Shown here one piece after another: positions 7,004 through 15,183 of a DNA stretch of 42,293 nucleotides. Each line of letters begins with the position of its first letter. The stretch's first letter is position 1. Made by a program: the position numbers and the translations under genes. Source of the DNA: a virus. The stretch spans positions 1-42,293 of the IMG/VR virus record IMGVR_UViG_3300042559_000070; one strand, given 5' to 3'. The notes beneath the pieces are model-generated. The model had not been told where the DNA came from. It made no database searches and worked only from the letters and a program-made list of their open reading frames with translations.

Positions 7004-7963
7004 ATGGCATTGCCAAGACAAGTAGAAGCGCAGTTACGAGAACTGGAAGCACTGGAAAAGCAGCTCGCAGAGGGCCAGAATCCTGCACCCGCAGACCCTG
7101 ATCCACAGCCAGCAGAGCCTCCCCAAGACCAACAGACTCAGCAAGCTGAGCCAAAACCTGTCGAGCCAACGCCGACACCGACCGAGCCAGTAGTCGCGGA
7201 AGAGACATGGCAGCAGAAGTACAAAACCCTCAAGGGCATGTACGACGCTGAAGTGCCTCGCTTGCACGCAGACTTGCGCGAGCTCAAGGGCCAAGTGGAT
7301 AGCCTCCGCAAAGCCTCTGAGACCAAGCCAGTTGAGCCTGCTAAGCCCGCAGCTGCTACGAAGTTGGTGACTGATGCTGATGTTGAAGCATTTGGTCAGG
7401 ACTTGATTGAAGTCCAACGCAAAGTTGCCCGCGAAGTGGCATCAGAGTTTCGAGGCGAGCTGGACGCCATGAGAGCCGAGAATGAGAAGTTGCGCGAGCA
7501 GCTGACCAGCACCGGCACCCAAGTGTCTGAAGCAAGTTTTGAGCAGCGCCTGTACCGTATGGTGCCGGACTTTGAAGCAGTCAATGCTGATCCCAAGTGG
7601 ATCGCTTGGCTTAACGAAGTGGACCCGCTGCTCCGAGCCCCCCGATCTTCTGTTGCACAACAAGCGTTCAACCGAGGCGATGCTGAAGGTGTTGCACACT
7701 ACGTGGCGATGTTCAAACAGACCGTCGCACCCGCAGAGCAAAAAGCCGACAAGACCGAAGAGCTTGAGCGTCAACTTCAGCCAAATCGTGGTGCCACGAG
7801 CGCCCCACCTACCTCTCAAAAAGGTAAGGTCTACACCAACGCGGACATTGAAAAAATGTTCCGTAAGGCAGCAGACTTGGGGACCAAAGGGCAAACCGAC
7901 GCGGCAAAGAAACTTGAAGCTGAAATTGATGCTGCGTTCATGGAAGGTCGCGTAACCGCGTGA
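7004..7963 (+). CDS. Capsid scaffolding protein
   Basis: A 319-residue protein. An N-terminal helix (residues 1-25) is followed by a Pro/Glu/Gln-rich linker (about 27-65), a long coiled-coil region (about 70-170, including RGELDAMRAENEKLREQLTS), and a charged C-terminal part ending in a helix (TNADIEKMFRKAADLGTKGQ). This acidic, helical, linker-containing design placed directly before the coat gene is the hallmark of scaffolding proteins, which organise coat subunits and then leave the head. The ATG has AAGGAG with normal spacing. No protease motif is visible, so exit without cleavage or cleavage by an unknown enzyme are both possible. Confidence 0.75.
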   Translation: MALPRQVEAQLRELEALEKQLAEGQNPAPADPDPQPAEPPQDQQTQQAEPKPVEPTPTPTEPVVAEETWQQKYKTLKGMYDAEVPRLHADLRELKGQVDSLRKASETKPVEPAKPAAATKLVTDADVEAFGQDLIEVQRKVAREVASEFRGELDAMRAENEKLREQLTSTGTQVSEASFEQRLYRMVPDFEAVNADPKWIAWLNEVDPLLRAPRSSVAQQAFNRGDAEGVAHYVAMFKQTVAPAEQKADKTEELERQLQPNRGATSAPPTSQKGKVYTNADIEKMFRKAADLGTKGQTDAAKKLEAEIDAAFMEGRVTA

Positions 7964-8011
7964 CCCGTGACACAGCGTTGAACCCAACCTGTTTATTTTT
8001 AGGAGGCCATC

Positions 8012-9013
8012 ATGGCTGCAGTTTATCCCGTCCAATCGCCGTTCAACACGAACCCCTCGTACTCCGGTGCCTTTATCCCCACCCTGTGGTCCGGCAAATT
8101 GCTGGCCAAGTTCTACCAGAACACAATGTTGTCGGAAATCGCCAACACTGACTATGAAGGTGAACTGAAGAACCAAGGCGATACCATCCGTATCCGTCTG
8201 GCTCCTTCCATCAGCATCTCTGACTACACTGTTGGCCAGAACCTGTCGTACGAAGTCCCCACTCCTATCTTCCAAGATATGCAAGTGAACAAGGGCAAGT
8301 ACTTCGGCGTGCAAGTCAACGACGTGCTGTCTTATCAGTCCGACATGAACTTGATGAACATGTTCACTGAAGACGCTGCCAAGCAGTTGAAGATCAGCAT
8401 CGAAAACGAAGTGTTCTTCAACAACATCGTGACCGAAGGCCCTGTTGCCGCCAACGAAGGCGCTACTGCTGGTGCTATCTCTGCTGCCTACAACTTGGGC
8501 ACAGACGTAACTCCAATCGACCAAGCCACTCCTGAGAACGTCTTGAAGGGTATCCTGCGCATGTCCACAGTGCTGGACGAGCAGAACGTGCCTGAAGATG
8601 GTCGCTGGTTGGTGATCAGCCCCTTCGACCGTCATCTGCTGATGCAATCCAACATCGCTCAAGCCTACTTCACTGGCGACGCTCAGTCGACCATCCGTAG
8701 CGGCAAGATCGGTATGCTGGACCGCTTCACTGTGTACGTGTCCAACTTGCTGCCTCGCGGCGCTGCTGGCAAGGCACTGGTTGCTGGTTTGACAGACCCC
8801 GCCACTGGTGGTGCTGTGTCCAACGCCAAGGCCCGTCGTTTGATGGTCGCTGGTACTAAGGCAGCAATGTCTTTCGCCATGACCGTGAACAAGACTGAGC
8901 CTCTGCGCAACCAGACTGACTTCGGCGACATCGTCCGTGGTTTGGCTGTGTACGGTCGCAAGACTGTCAAGCCAGAAGCTCTGGTCGTGGCCCAAGTCGG
9001 TTCCGCCAGCTGA
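8012..9013 (+). CDS. Major capsid (coat) protein
   Basis: A 333-residue protein. It opens with PTLWSGKLLAKFYQNTMLSE and continues with GDTIRIRLAPSISISDYTVG, a combination typical of P22-like and related HK97-fold coat proteins: N-arm, E-loop, then a long spine helix region near TEDAAKQLKISIENEVFFN. Later, PEDGRWLVISPFDRHLL is a common coat-protein segment. The ribosome-binding site AGGAGG is the strongest in the window, fitting the high amount needed. The gene follows the scaffold and ends at a strong terminator, so it can be produced in excess. Identification is firm by pattern and position. Confidence 0.92.
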   Translation: MAAVYPVQSPFNTNPSYSGAFIPTLWSGKLLAKFYQNTMLSEIANTDYEGELKNQGDTIRIRLAPSISISDYTVGQNLSYEVPTPIFQDMQVNKGKYFGVQVNDVLSYQSDMNLMNMFTEDAAKQLKISIENEVFFNNIVTEGPVAANEGATAGAISAAYNLGTDVTPIDQATPENVLKGILRMSTVLDEQNVPEDGRWLVISPFDRHLLMQSNIAQAYFTGDAQSTIRSGKIGMLDRFTVYVSNLLPRGAAGKALVAGLTDPATGGAVSNAKARRLMVAGTKAAMSFAMTVNKTEPLRNQTDFGDIVRGLAVYGRKTVKPEALVVAQVGSAS

Positions 9014-9019
9014 TGAACT

Positions 9020-9042
9020 GGGCCCCTTCGGGGGCCCTTTCT
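9020..9042 (+). terminator. Rho-independent terminator after the coat gene
   Basis: Stem GGGCCCC (9020-9026) and GGGGCCC (9031-9037) closed by a TTCG tetraloop, followed by TTTCT. It begins seven bases after the coat stop codon and would reduce transcription into downstream genes. Confidence 0.85.
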
Positions 9043-9067
9043 ATTCCCTCATTCTTTGGAGATTTTT

Positions 9068-9400
9068 ATGTCTACTCAATTTTCTCGCAGCATTGGCGGG
9101 TACGCTACGGCTACCGCTGGTACAACTCAGACTCAGGCCGGTGCTACTGCACTGACTGGTGCTGTTAATTTTGTCACGACCGGCACTGCTGCCGATGGCG
9201 TTTTGTTGCCTACTGAGCGTCCTGTCGGCGATGTGGTCTACATCGTTAATAGTTCTGCCGCATCGCTTAACGTGTATCCTGCCACTGGTGGCAAGATCAA
9301 CAACGGTTCTGCCAACGCAGCCAAGGCTTTGGCCGCTAACATGTCCGGGGCTTATATCAGCTTGGGCAGTGAAAACTGGGGCGCTGTTCTCAGCGCCTAA
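9068..9400 (+). CDS. Probable head decoration protein
   Basis: A 110-residue protein with a beta-rich, Thr/Ala/Gly-rich sequence. It starts at ATG 9068 with GGAG six bases upstream. The part VYIVNSSAASLNVYPATGGK and a final GAYISLGSENWGAVLSA repeat the style of small phage structural proteins found directly after the coat gene. It has no signal peptide and no enzyme motif. It is bracketed by two terminators with UUCG loops, which would give it its own expression level. Decoration of the capsid surface or a fibre-like role is the likely use, inferred from size, composition and position. Confidence 0.6.
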   Translation: MSTQFSRSIGGYATATAGTTQTQAGATALTGAVNFVTTGTAADGVLLPTERPVGDVVYIVNSSAASLNVYPATGGKINNGSANAAKALAANMSGAYISLGSENWGAVLSA

Positions 9401-9413
9401 TCGGTGGCACAAT

Positions 9414-9440
9414 AAAGGGGCTCTTCGGAGCCCCTTTTTA
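9414..9440 (+). terminator. Rho-independent terminator
   Basis: AAAGGGGCTC pairs with GAGCCCCTTT across a TTCG tetraloop (9424-9427), followed by TTTTTA. It lies between the decoration-like gene and the gene starting at 9457. Confidence 0.9.
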
Positions 9441-9456
9441 CTTTACGGAGCATTTA

Positions 9457-9741
9457 ATGAACATCCACGACCTTCTGACCCGCCTTGGCGGTGAAATTTT
9501 GTCCAACAAAGCCCGCGCTGTAGTGGACGGCAAAATCGTGATTCTTGCTCGCATGAACGGCAATGACTGGGTGTACACAGACGAAGGCCAGACGCTGGCT
9601 AACGCGCACTCCAACGCCGCTGCTGAGGAAGCCAAGCCCAAACGTGCCAAGAAGGCAGCAGAGCCGGTGGTCGAAGAAGCGCCTACCCAAGAAGCCCCTG
9701 CTGCTGTAGAATCGGCTGACATCCAGCTTGATGTCGAGTAA
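9457..9741 (+). CDS. Small protein with charged C-terminal tail, unknown
   Basis: A 94-residue protein with a short folded-looking N-terminal half (HDLLTRLGGEILSNKARAVV, then ILARMNGNDWVYTDEGQT). The C-terminal half is a disordered-looking Ala/Pro/Glu/Lys tail (KPKRAKKAAEPVVEEAPTQE). GGAG precedes the ATG. It sits between the decoration-like and adaptor genes, suggesting a minor head or assembly protein. I do not recognise a family and assign no function. Confidence 0.65.
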   Translation: MNIHDLLTRLGGEILSNKARAVVDGKIVILARMNGNDWVYTDEGQTLANAHSNAAAEEAKPKRAKKAAEPVVEEAPTQEAPAAVESADIQLDVE

Positions 9742-9749
9742 GGACGTCC

Positions 9750-10376
9750 ATGAAAGCGATCAGCGAATTCTTTTCACGCCTCATCCCCTACGTGCCGGGA
9801 TGCTCTGAGCCGTTGGCTCAACAGGCGCTGCTGGACTCCGCTATCGCTTTCTGCGAAGCGTCTCAGGTGATCAGACACGACCTTGACGTGTTTAACACCG
9901 TGGTGGGCCGAGCCTCGTATGAGCTCGACCTGCCGTCGCAGCAACAGCTGGCCAGAATCCTTCTCGTCAAAGTCGGCGACCAAGAAATTTATGCTGAACT
10001 GGCCGAGTCTCGCGGGTACCCACCTGATGCTGACGCCATTCCCACAGCGTTCTTCACGACACGCAATGACTCTGAACTGTCGTGTAAGTTCTACCCCGTT
10101 CCAGACGCGGTGTACCCAGTGCGCGTACGCGTGGCGCTACGCCCCACTAAATCTGCAACGCAGGTCGAAAACGATCTGGTTGACTACTGGACTGACCCCA
10201 TCGTAGATGGAGCCATGGCTCGTATTCTGGCCATTCCAGACCAGCCGTTCTCGGACCCGAATAAAGCAATGCTGATGCGTGCCTCCGCCGCACGCGCCAC
10301 GCACAACGCTCGCATTGAGGGCAACTATGGCCGAGTGCGCGGGTCTATGCGCGTAAAACAGCGCCCCATCGCTTAA
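9750..10376 (+). CDS. Putative head-tail adaptor
   Basis: A 208-residue protein. Its N-terminal part is helical (CSEPLAQQALLDSAIAFCEA). A beta segment follows (YELDLPSQQQLARILLVKVG, then SCKFYPVPDAVYPVRVRVAL), and helices return at PIVDGAMARILAIPDQPFSD. A helix bundle with an inserted beta domain is the usual plan of the adaptor ring that sits beneath the portal. The gene lies just ahead of a second adaptor-like gene. TAAGGA precedes the ATG. The assignment is from pattern and gene order; it could equally be another neck component. Confidence 0.6.
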   Translation: MKAISEFFSRLIPYVPGCSEPLAQQALLDSAIAFCEASQVIRHDLDVFNTVVGRASYELDLPSQQQLARILLVKVGDQEIYAELAESRGYPPDADAIPTAFFTTRNDSELSCKFYPVPDAVYPVRVRVALRPTKSATQVENDLVDYWTDPIVDGAMARILAIPDQPFSDPNKAMLMRASAARATHNARIEGNYGRVRGSMRVKQRPIA

Positions 10377-10384
10377 GGTAAGCC

Positions 10385-11071
10385 ATGACTACACCCGCAC
10401 AGACCATCATCCAAAGCGCAGCCGAGACACTCCAAGACTTGGGTGCTGTGCGTTGGAGCACCGCTGAGCTTGTTCGTTACCTGAACGCTGGCCAGCTTGA
10501 GACTGTGATGCTGCGCCCGGACTCGAACACTGTCAACGCTACATTCACATGCGTCGCCGGGGCTAAGCAAACGCTGCCTGTAGCCGCAGCGCGTTTGTTG
10601 GACATTACGCGCAACGTAGCGTCTATAAGCTCTAAGGGTGTTGTGCGCTTGATCAACCGCAACTTGCTCGACAACCAGATTCCCAACTGGCAAGCTGAAA
10701 CTGGCTCAGTGAACATCAAACACTACATGATTGACCCTGCGGATCGAACCACGTTCTACGTGTATCCTCCGGCCATATCTACGGCGCAGGTCAACATAGT
10801 CTATGCCGCGTATCCCACAGCAGTGACTATCCCAGCAGGTGGCACCACATTCACTGCTGTCACAGGTAACATCGCCCTTCCCGACATCTTTGCAAATGCG
10901 CTGGTCGACTACGTCTTGTACAAGGCGTTTGCCAAGGACGCTGAGCAAGCTGGTAATGGGGCGCGATCACAAGCACACTATGCGGCATTTGGCACTGCGC
11001 TTGGCGTAGAGCTACAATCTGCTGTCGGTGTAACCCCCAGTCCTCGGGGCAACCCAACTCGTGCGGGTTAA
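10385..11071 (+). CDS. Phage adaptor (neck) protein, SU10-type
   Basis: A 228-residue protein. The opening (IIQSAAETLQDLGAVRWSTA) and the following ELVRYLNAGQLETVMLRPD are typical of adaptor proteins of short-tailed phages like SU10, which join the portal to the tail. A beta region (DRTTFYVYPPA) is followed by C-terminal helices (DIFANALVDYVLYKAFAKDA). AAGG lies six bases before the ATG. Order portal, scaffold, coat, adaptors supports the call. Having two adaptor-like genes in tandem is consistent with a two-layer neck, though which ring each forms is not visible. Confidence 0.7.
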   Translation: MTTPAQTIIQSAAETLQDLGAVRWSTAELVRYLNAGQLETVMLRPDSNTVNATFTCVAGAKQTLPVAAARLLDITRNVASISSKGVVRLINRNLLDNQIPNWQAETGSVNIKHYMIDPADRTTFYVYPPAISTAQVNIVYAAYPTAVTIPAGGTTFTAVTGNIALPDIFANALVDYVLYKAFAKDAEQAGNGARSQAHYAAFGTALGVELQSAVGVTPSPRGNPTRAG

Positions 11072-11093
11072 CCGCTCTTTTTAGGAGAAAATC

Positions 11094-11525
11094 ATGTCTA
11101 AATCCAATGCCTTTGAGACCGACTTGCTCGGCCTCATTTTTAATGGCACCGCCATTACCACCATTGCTGATAATGCAGCATCCACACCCCTGACAAACCT
11201 GTACTTGGCGTTGCACACCGCAGACCCGGGCGAGGCTGGTAATCAGGCTACTAGCGAGATCAGCTACACAGGCTATTCTCGCGTGGCTGTGGCTCGCACT
11301 TCTGGCGGCTGGACTGTTACAGGCAACTCTGTGAGCCCTGTGGCCGCTATCGAGTTTGGTGAGATGACTGGTGGCACTGGCGGCACTGTGACGCATGCGT
11401 CTATCGGTACTGCGTCTACCGGCAACGGCAAGATTTTGTACAGCGGCGCACTGACCCCCAACATCGCAGTTGCTCTGGGCGTGCTGCCTCGCATCAAAAA
11501 CACATCGACCATCACTGAAGACTAA
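11094..11525 (+). CDS. Small tail-fibre-like structural protein
   Basis: A 143-residue protein of a widespread phage type: an N-terminal segment (KSNAFETDLLGLIFNGTAIT), a central LYLALHTADPGEAGNQ and GYSRVAVARTSGGWTVTG, and a beta C terminus ending STITED. Proteins with this LHTADPGEAG and SRVAVAR pattern are commonly annotated as tail fibre or fibre-associated proteins. No transmembrane segment or catalytic motif appears. AGGAG precedes the ATG. It opens the fibre gene block that follows. The family is confidently recognised; its exact location in the virion is not. Confidence 0.65.
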   Translation: MSKSNAFETDLLGLIFNGTAITTIADNAASTPLTNLYLALHTADPGEAGNQATSEISYTGYSRVAVARTSGGWTVTGNSVSPVAAIEFGEMTGGTGGTVTHASIGTASTGNGKILYSGALTPNIAVALGVLPRIKNTSTITED

Positions 11526-11538
11526 ATAGTCCCCCGTC

Positions 11539-12897
11539 ATGCTGGCCCTCGACCATGAGATAGGTTTTTCCGAATTTGCTCTGGTTGAGTTGGCCGGGGG
11601 TACACTCCCGTCTTTTGCAGAATTAAACGCCAATGGGTTCGACGGCACTACGCTGATTCTTGTAGCCGTTACCCCCACAGATTTAAGTGCTGTTGGGTCT
11701 TCTGACTCGGCGTTGTCTCTTGAGACTGTCGGTGCCGCTGATTTGAGCGCCAGTGGTTTTTCTGACTCGGCGCTGCTCCTTGAAGCTATCGGCGCTACAG
11801 ACCTGAATGCTTATGGGGCTGACGGTTCTACGCTGCTATTTGACGCTGTCAGCAGTGTAGATTTTGCTCTTGTTGGGAGCAGCACCAGTTCGCTGGAGTT
11901 CAATGCTTACGCGCAGCTAGGCTTAGACACGGCTGGTACAAGCATCTTTACTGCTGAAGTACAAGAAATCATCTTAGCTACGCTTGCAGCTGCTGGCGCT
12001 GCACAAGTTTTGTTCGAGAGCATTGGCGAGTCCGTATTTGCTTTCGTGGGTACCAGCGCGACTACCTTTTCAGGAGAAGCAAAAACACTTGCATTGTTTG
12101 AGTCTGCTGGAACTTCAACAACAGCATTTAGCGACGTAGCAGTTGTAGCCGCTAGACTAGCTGCCACTGGCGAAGCAACGACGACTCTACTTTTCAGCGC
12201 ACAGGCAAGCATTGAGTTTAGCGCTGCAGGCGCAGCTTCCTCGGATATGCAGTTTCAAGCATATGGCCAACAGCAGTTTAGCTTTCAAGGCATTTCTTTT
12301 GTCGACGCGCAAGGTGGAGCCAGCGTAAACTCTATGCTCGCAGCACAGGGAAATGCCACTTCCACATTTGAATTTAACGCATACGGCCAACAGCAACTTT
12401 TTGCGCAGGCTAGTTCGTCGTTATCTTTGGTTGCTGGGAGCGTTGGTAATACTGCGCTACAGTCAGTTGGAACCTCATCTTTTCTTGCCCAACTGCAGGC
12501 GTATGGCCAACAGCAGTTTGACTTCCAAGGCGTGTCAGCGTTTTCTGCGACTGCTTTTAGTGTGGGTTCAACCGCTTTCGTGTCCGCAGGTTCCAACACA
12601 ACAGCGTTTGACGCCACCAAACTGATTGTTGGTGCTTTCCAGATGACTGGGGTAACGCAACTCGTGTTTAATGGCAGCACTAGAAGCTCAACCAACTTCA
12701 GCATGGTTGGATTGGCTAATGGTGTTCTTCAGGGCGCAGTGATATACGACGAACTTCCACGAGCTTGGGACTACATAATTCGCCCATATGAGTTGCGCGG
12801 AATCATTCGCCCGTATGAAATTCGCGGGGTTGTTCGCCCAAGTGAAGACCGCTCGGCTGTTCGCCCAAGCGAAGACCGCACAGTAAATTATTTTTGA
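11539..12897 (+). CDS. Repetitive fibre-shaft-like protein built of 20-residue repeats
   Basis: A 452-residue protein of very low complexity, rich in Ala, Ser, Gly, Phe and Thr. Most of it is a tandem series of units of about 20 residues with a Gly-x-Ser core and Leu-x-Phe-x-Ala near the end (for example IGATDLNAYGADGSTLLFDA). Three units carry AYGQQQ at exact 40-residue spacing. The C terminus has four 9-residue repeats of the form xxRPxExRx. Regular short beta repeats suggest an extended solenoid or shaft. Only a weak ribosome-binding site precedes the ATG, 13 bases after the preceding stop. It lies just before the fibre-tail adaptor and S74 fibre. I do not recognise a named family for the repeat part. 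Confidence 0.75.
   Translation: MLALDHEIGFSEFALVELAGGTLPSFAELNANGFDGTTLILVAVTPTDLSAVGSSDSALSLETVGAADLSASGFSDSALLLEAIGATDLNAYGADGSTLLFDAVSSVDFALVGSSTSSLEFNAYAQLGLDTAGTSIFTAEVQEIILATLAAAGAAQVLFESIGESVFAFVGTSATTFSGEAKTLALFESAGTSTTAFSDVAVVAARLAATGEATTTLLFSAQASIEFSAAGAASSDMQFQAYGQQQFSFQGISFVDAQGGASVNSMLAAQGNATSTFEFNAYGQQQLFAQASSSLSLVAGSVGNTALQSVGTSSFLAQLQAYGQQQFDFQGVSAFSATAFSVGSTAFVSAGSNTTAFDATKLIVGAFQMTGVTQLVFNGSTRSSTNFSMVGLANGVLQGAVIYDELPRAWDYIIRPYELRGIIRPYEIRGVVRPSEDRSAVRPSEDRTVNYF
11620..12680 (+). repeat. 60-base tandem repeat array in a coding gene
   Basis: A 60-base periodicity runs through the gene. TCTGACTCGGCG occurs at 11701 and 11761, with related units at 11641 and 11821. GGCCAACAGCA recurs with its flanks at 12259, 12379 and 12499, exactly 120 bases apart. 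Units diverge but keep frame, so expansion and contraction would preserve the protein. Confidence 0.8.
12775..12882 (+). repeat. Four 27-base tandem repeats
   Basis: Four in-frame units (12775, 12802, 12829, 12856) encode xxRPYExRG twice and xxRPSEDRx twice at the C terminus of the repeat protein. The last two differ mainly at codon third positions. They look like a recently duplicated attachment or capping motif. Confidence 0.85.
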
Positions 12898-12906
12898 GGT
12901 ACAGCC

Positions 12907-13203
12907 ATGATCTTAGCCAAGTACGAAAAACAGCCTGCCGAAGTCAAGGACTACGACATCGACTATTCTGATTGGTTGATTCCAGCCGAAGACACAATCG
13001 ACGGCATCACAACCACTGTGACTAGCGAAACACAAGCTGTTCCGACACTTGAAGTCGACTATACTCAGCACACGATCACTGTCGCAAAGCTGTGGGTTAG
13101 CGGCGGTACCGTTGGTACGCAGTACAAGATTACAGTGCTCATGACAAGCGCGGACGGACGCATAGACGAGTCTGAGCTGATCTTCAGCATTAAGGATCGT
13201 TGA
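12907..13203 (+). CDS. Fibre-tail adaptor-like protein
   Basis: A 98-residue protein. The start (KQPAEVKDYDIDYSDWL, then EDTID) and end (LWVSGGTVGTQYKITVLMTS, then GRIDESELIF) match small beta-sandwich proteins that connect fibres to the tail in many phages. In these a Trp-Leu motif followed by a Thr-rich strand and an SGGT-G-Y-T strand are characteristic. GAGG precedes the ATG. It is placed between the repeat protein and the S74 fibre, the expected place for an adaptor. No catalytic residues are expected. The family call is from pattern recall. Confidence 0.6.
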   Translation: MILAKYEKQPAEVKDYDIDYSDWLIPAEDTIDGITTTVTSETQAVPTLEVDYTQHTITVAKLWVSGGTVGTQYKITVLMTSADGRIDESELIFSIKDR

Positions 13204-13204
13204 T

Positions 13205-15181
13205 ATGACGCAAAAATTTGCAAACGCAGCTCGCGCATATTTAGCCAGCAGCATTTCTGGCAGCGCCACGACTGTAACCATTGATGGTGGCGGTTCGCTC
13301 TTTCCTGCGATTACTTCGCCTGAGTTCAGCCGTGCCGTGCTGCAGGACAACACCGGCATCGAGGTGGTGCTGATTACAGCCCATACAGCCAGTAGCAACA
13401 GCTTCACCGTTACACGCGCTCAGGAGGGCACCACAGCTCGATCGTTCGCTGCAGGCGCTGTGTTCGGGTTGCGCATGACTGCAGCCGACGGTGACACGTT
13501 CGTTGCAAAAGTTTCTGGCCCCGGTTCTGCAACTGACAGCGCTCTGGCAGCTTTTGACGGTACTACAGGCAAACTGATAAAGCAGGCCGCAACCGTCACG
13601 ATTGCCCAAGGCGGTACAGGACAAACGACTCGTCAAGCTGCAATGGACGCGTTGGCAGGCGCAGTAACTGCAGGTCAGTATCTACGAGGTGACGGCACAG
13701 ATGTGGTCATGTCAGCCATCCAAGCGGCTGATGTGCCTACGCTGAACCAGAATACCACCGGAAATGCTGCAACAGCCACAACAGCCACAAACCAATCTGG
13801 CGGAACGGTATCGGCTACCTCAATTGCATATTCCACAACACTGACTGGCGGCACAGGAGTAATTAACATTGGGTCGGGGCAAATTTACAAAGATGCGTCC
13901 GGCAACGTGGGGTTTGGTACATCTACACCCCTAAGAAAAATAGATATTTCGGGCGGCGGTTTTGCGTTTACTGAAGTGGGAGGAGCCAATAGAACTATAC
14001 ATTGGGGTGACACCACCAACATTTATCCAGTTACTATTATTGGAAGCTCTAGCTCTGGAAATGGCACACTGGTTTTTGGTACAAACACGTTCGGTAATGC
14101 GGCTATAGAGCGCATGCGTATCGACTCCGCAGGCAATGTGGGTATTGGCACAAGTTCGCCAAGCCAAAAACTAGAGGTAAGTGGCGTTGTTCGAGCTTCA
14201 GGTGGTTTTAACCCCTCGAACACAGGATGGGCAAACGCAGCGTTTCGTGGGCAAGGCAGCTTTGGCGGTGGTCTGTCATTGATTGACGGCTCCGCAGGTT
14301 ACGGCATTTGGTCGCAAGATTCTGGTGGGGTTCTTGCTATCGGGCAGGGCTCAACAAGTGGCGCTCTTACCGAGCGGATGCGTATCGACGCATCCGGCAA
14401 CGTGTCAGTCGGAAATGCCGGAAGAGCACAGCTTCGTGCAACTGGTGACATCCAAGCGTACCGATCCGGTGGCACCACGGGCGTAATTTATCTGAACAGC
14501 GCTGAAACACGGTATCTGTATTTTGATGGCACAAGCTATCAGTTGAGCGGTGCAGCAGTCGTGGCCAGCAATATCACCGCTGCGGGTAACACCACAGGAA
14601 CCGCTGCTGGCAACTTACCTTTGGCTGGCGGCTCAATGACCGGCCAGATCACCACACGCACTACTACAGGCGCAACGCCAATCGTTAGCGGTGGCGGCTC
14701 CGACTCCCTTCAGATCATGGGTAATGGGCCTAACGGCGCATTTATGTCTTTCCACCGAGCTGGTGCGTATGCCGTCAACTTAGGTATAGACACCAGCAAC
14801 GTGGTTGCTCTTGGCGGCTGGAGTGACGGCGGAACCTCCCGCTGGACCTCGGACACCTCCGGTAACTTCGTAGCGCGGGGCAACGTCACGGCCTACTCTG
14901 ACGAGCGCCTGAAAAAAGACTGGGCACCTGTTGCTGAGGATTTTGTAGAGCGTCTGGCAAAGGTTAAGCACGGTACGTACACCCGCACCGATTCCGAAGA
15001 GCGCCAGATGGGTGTGTCAGCGCAGACCATGCGGACCTTTGCACCGGAAGTGGTCTTGGAAGACCGCGAAGGCAACCTCTCCCTTGCATACGGAAACGCA
15101 GCTTTGGTTGCTGCTGTAAAGTTGGCGGAACGTGTTGTTGCGCTCGAAGCCCGCATAGCTGCTCTTGAGGCAAAAGGCTAA
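13205..15181 (+). CDS. Tail fibre with C-terminal S74 intramolecular chaperone
   Basis: A 658-residue protein. The N-terminal domain (about 1-110) has a beta pattern ending AADGDTF. A Gly/Thr/Ser-rich shaft follows with repeated RMRIDxxGNVxxG motifs (for example RMRIDSAGNVGIGT), typical of trimeric fibres. The C terminus begins AYSDERLKKD: Ser565 and the nearby Lys are the Ser-Lys pair used by S74 chaperone domains to cleave themselves off after trimer folding. It ends in a coiled coil (VVALEARIAALEAKG). AAGGA precedes the ATG. It probably contacts the host surface; the exact receptor cannot be told from sequence. Confidence 0.88.
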   Translation: MTQKFANAARAYLASSISGSATTVTIDGGGSLFPAITSPEFSRAVLQDNTGIEVVLITAHTASSNSFTVTRAQEGTTARSFAAGAVFGLRMTAADGDTFVAKVSGPGSATDSALAAFDGTTGKLIKQAATVTIAQGGTGQTTRQAAMDALAGAVTAGQYLRGDGTDVVMSAIQAADVPTLNQNTTGNAATATTATNQSGGTVSATSIAYSTTLTGGTGVINIGSGQIYKDASGNVGFGTSTPLRKIDISGGGFAFTEVGGANRTIHWGDTTNIYPVTIIGSSSSGNGTLVFGTNTFGNAAIERMRIDSAGNVGIGTSSPSQKLEVSGVVRASGGFNPSNTGWANAAFRGQGSFGGGLSLIDGSAGYGIWSQDSGGVLAIGQGSTSGALTERMRIDASGNVSVGNAGRAQLRATGDIQAYRSGGTTGVIYLNSAETRYLYFDGTSYQLSGAAVVASNITAAGNTTGTAAGNLPLAGGSMTGQITTRTTTGATPIVSGGGSDSLQIMGNGPNGAFMSFHRAGAYAVNLGIDTSNVVALGGWSDGGTSRWTSDTSGNFVARGNVTAYSDERLKKDWAPVAEDFVERLAKVKHGTYTRTDSEERQMGVSAQTMRTFAPEVVLEDREGNLSLAYGNAALVAAVKLAERVVALEARIAALEAKG

Positions 15182-15183
15182 TC

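Noticed and set aside
7442-8995. Long leftward frame (517 codons) opposite scaffold and coat genes
   Set aside because: His/Val/Gln-rich shadow of strongly biased rightward codons, no start signal.
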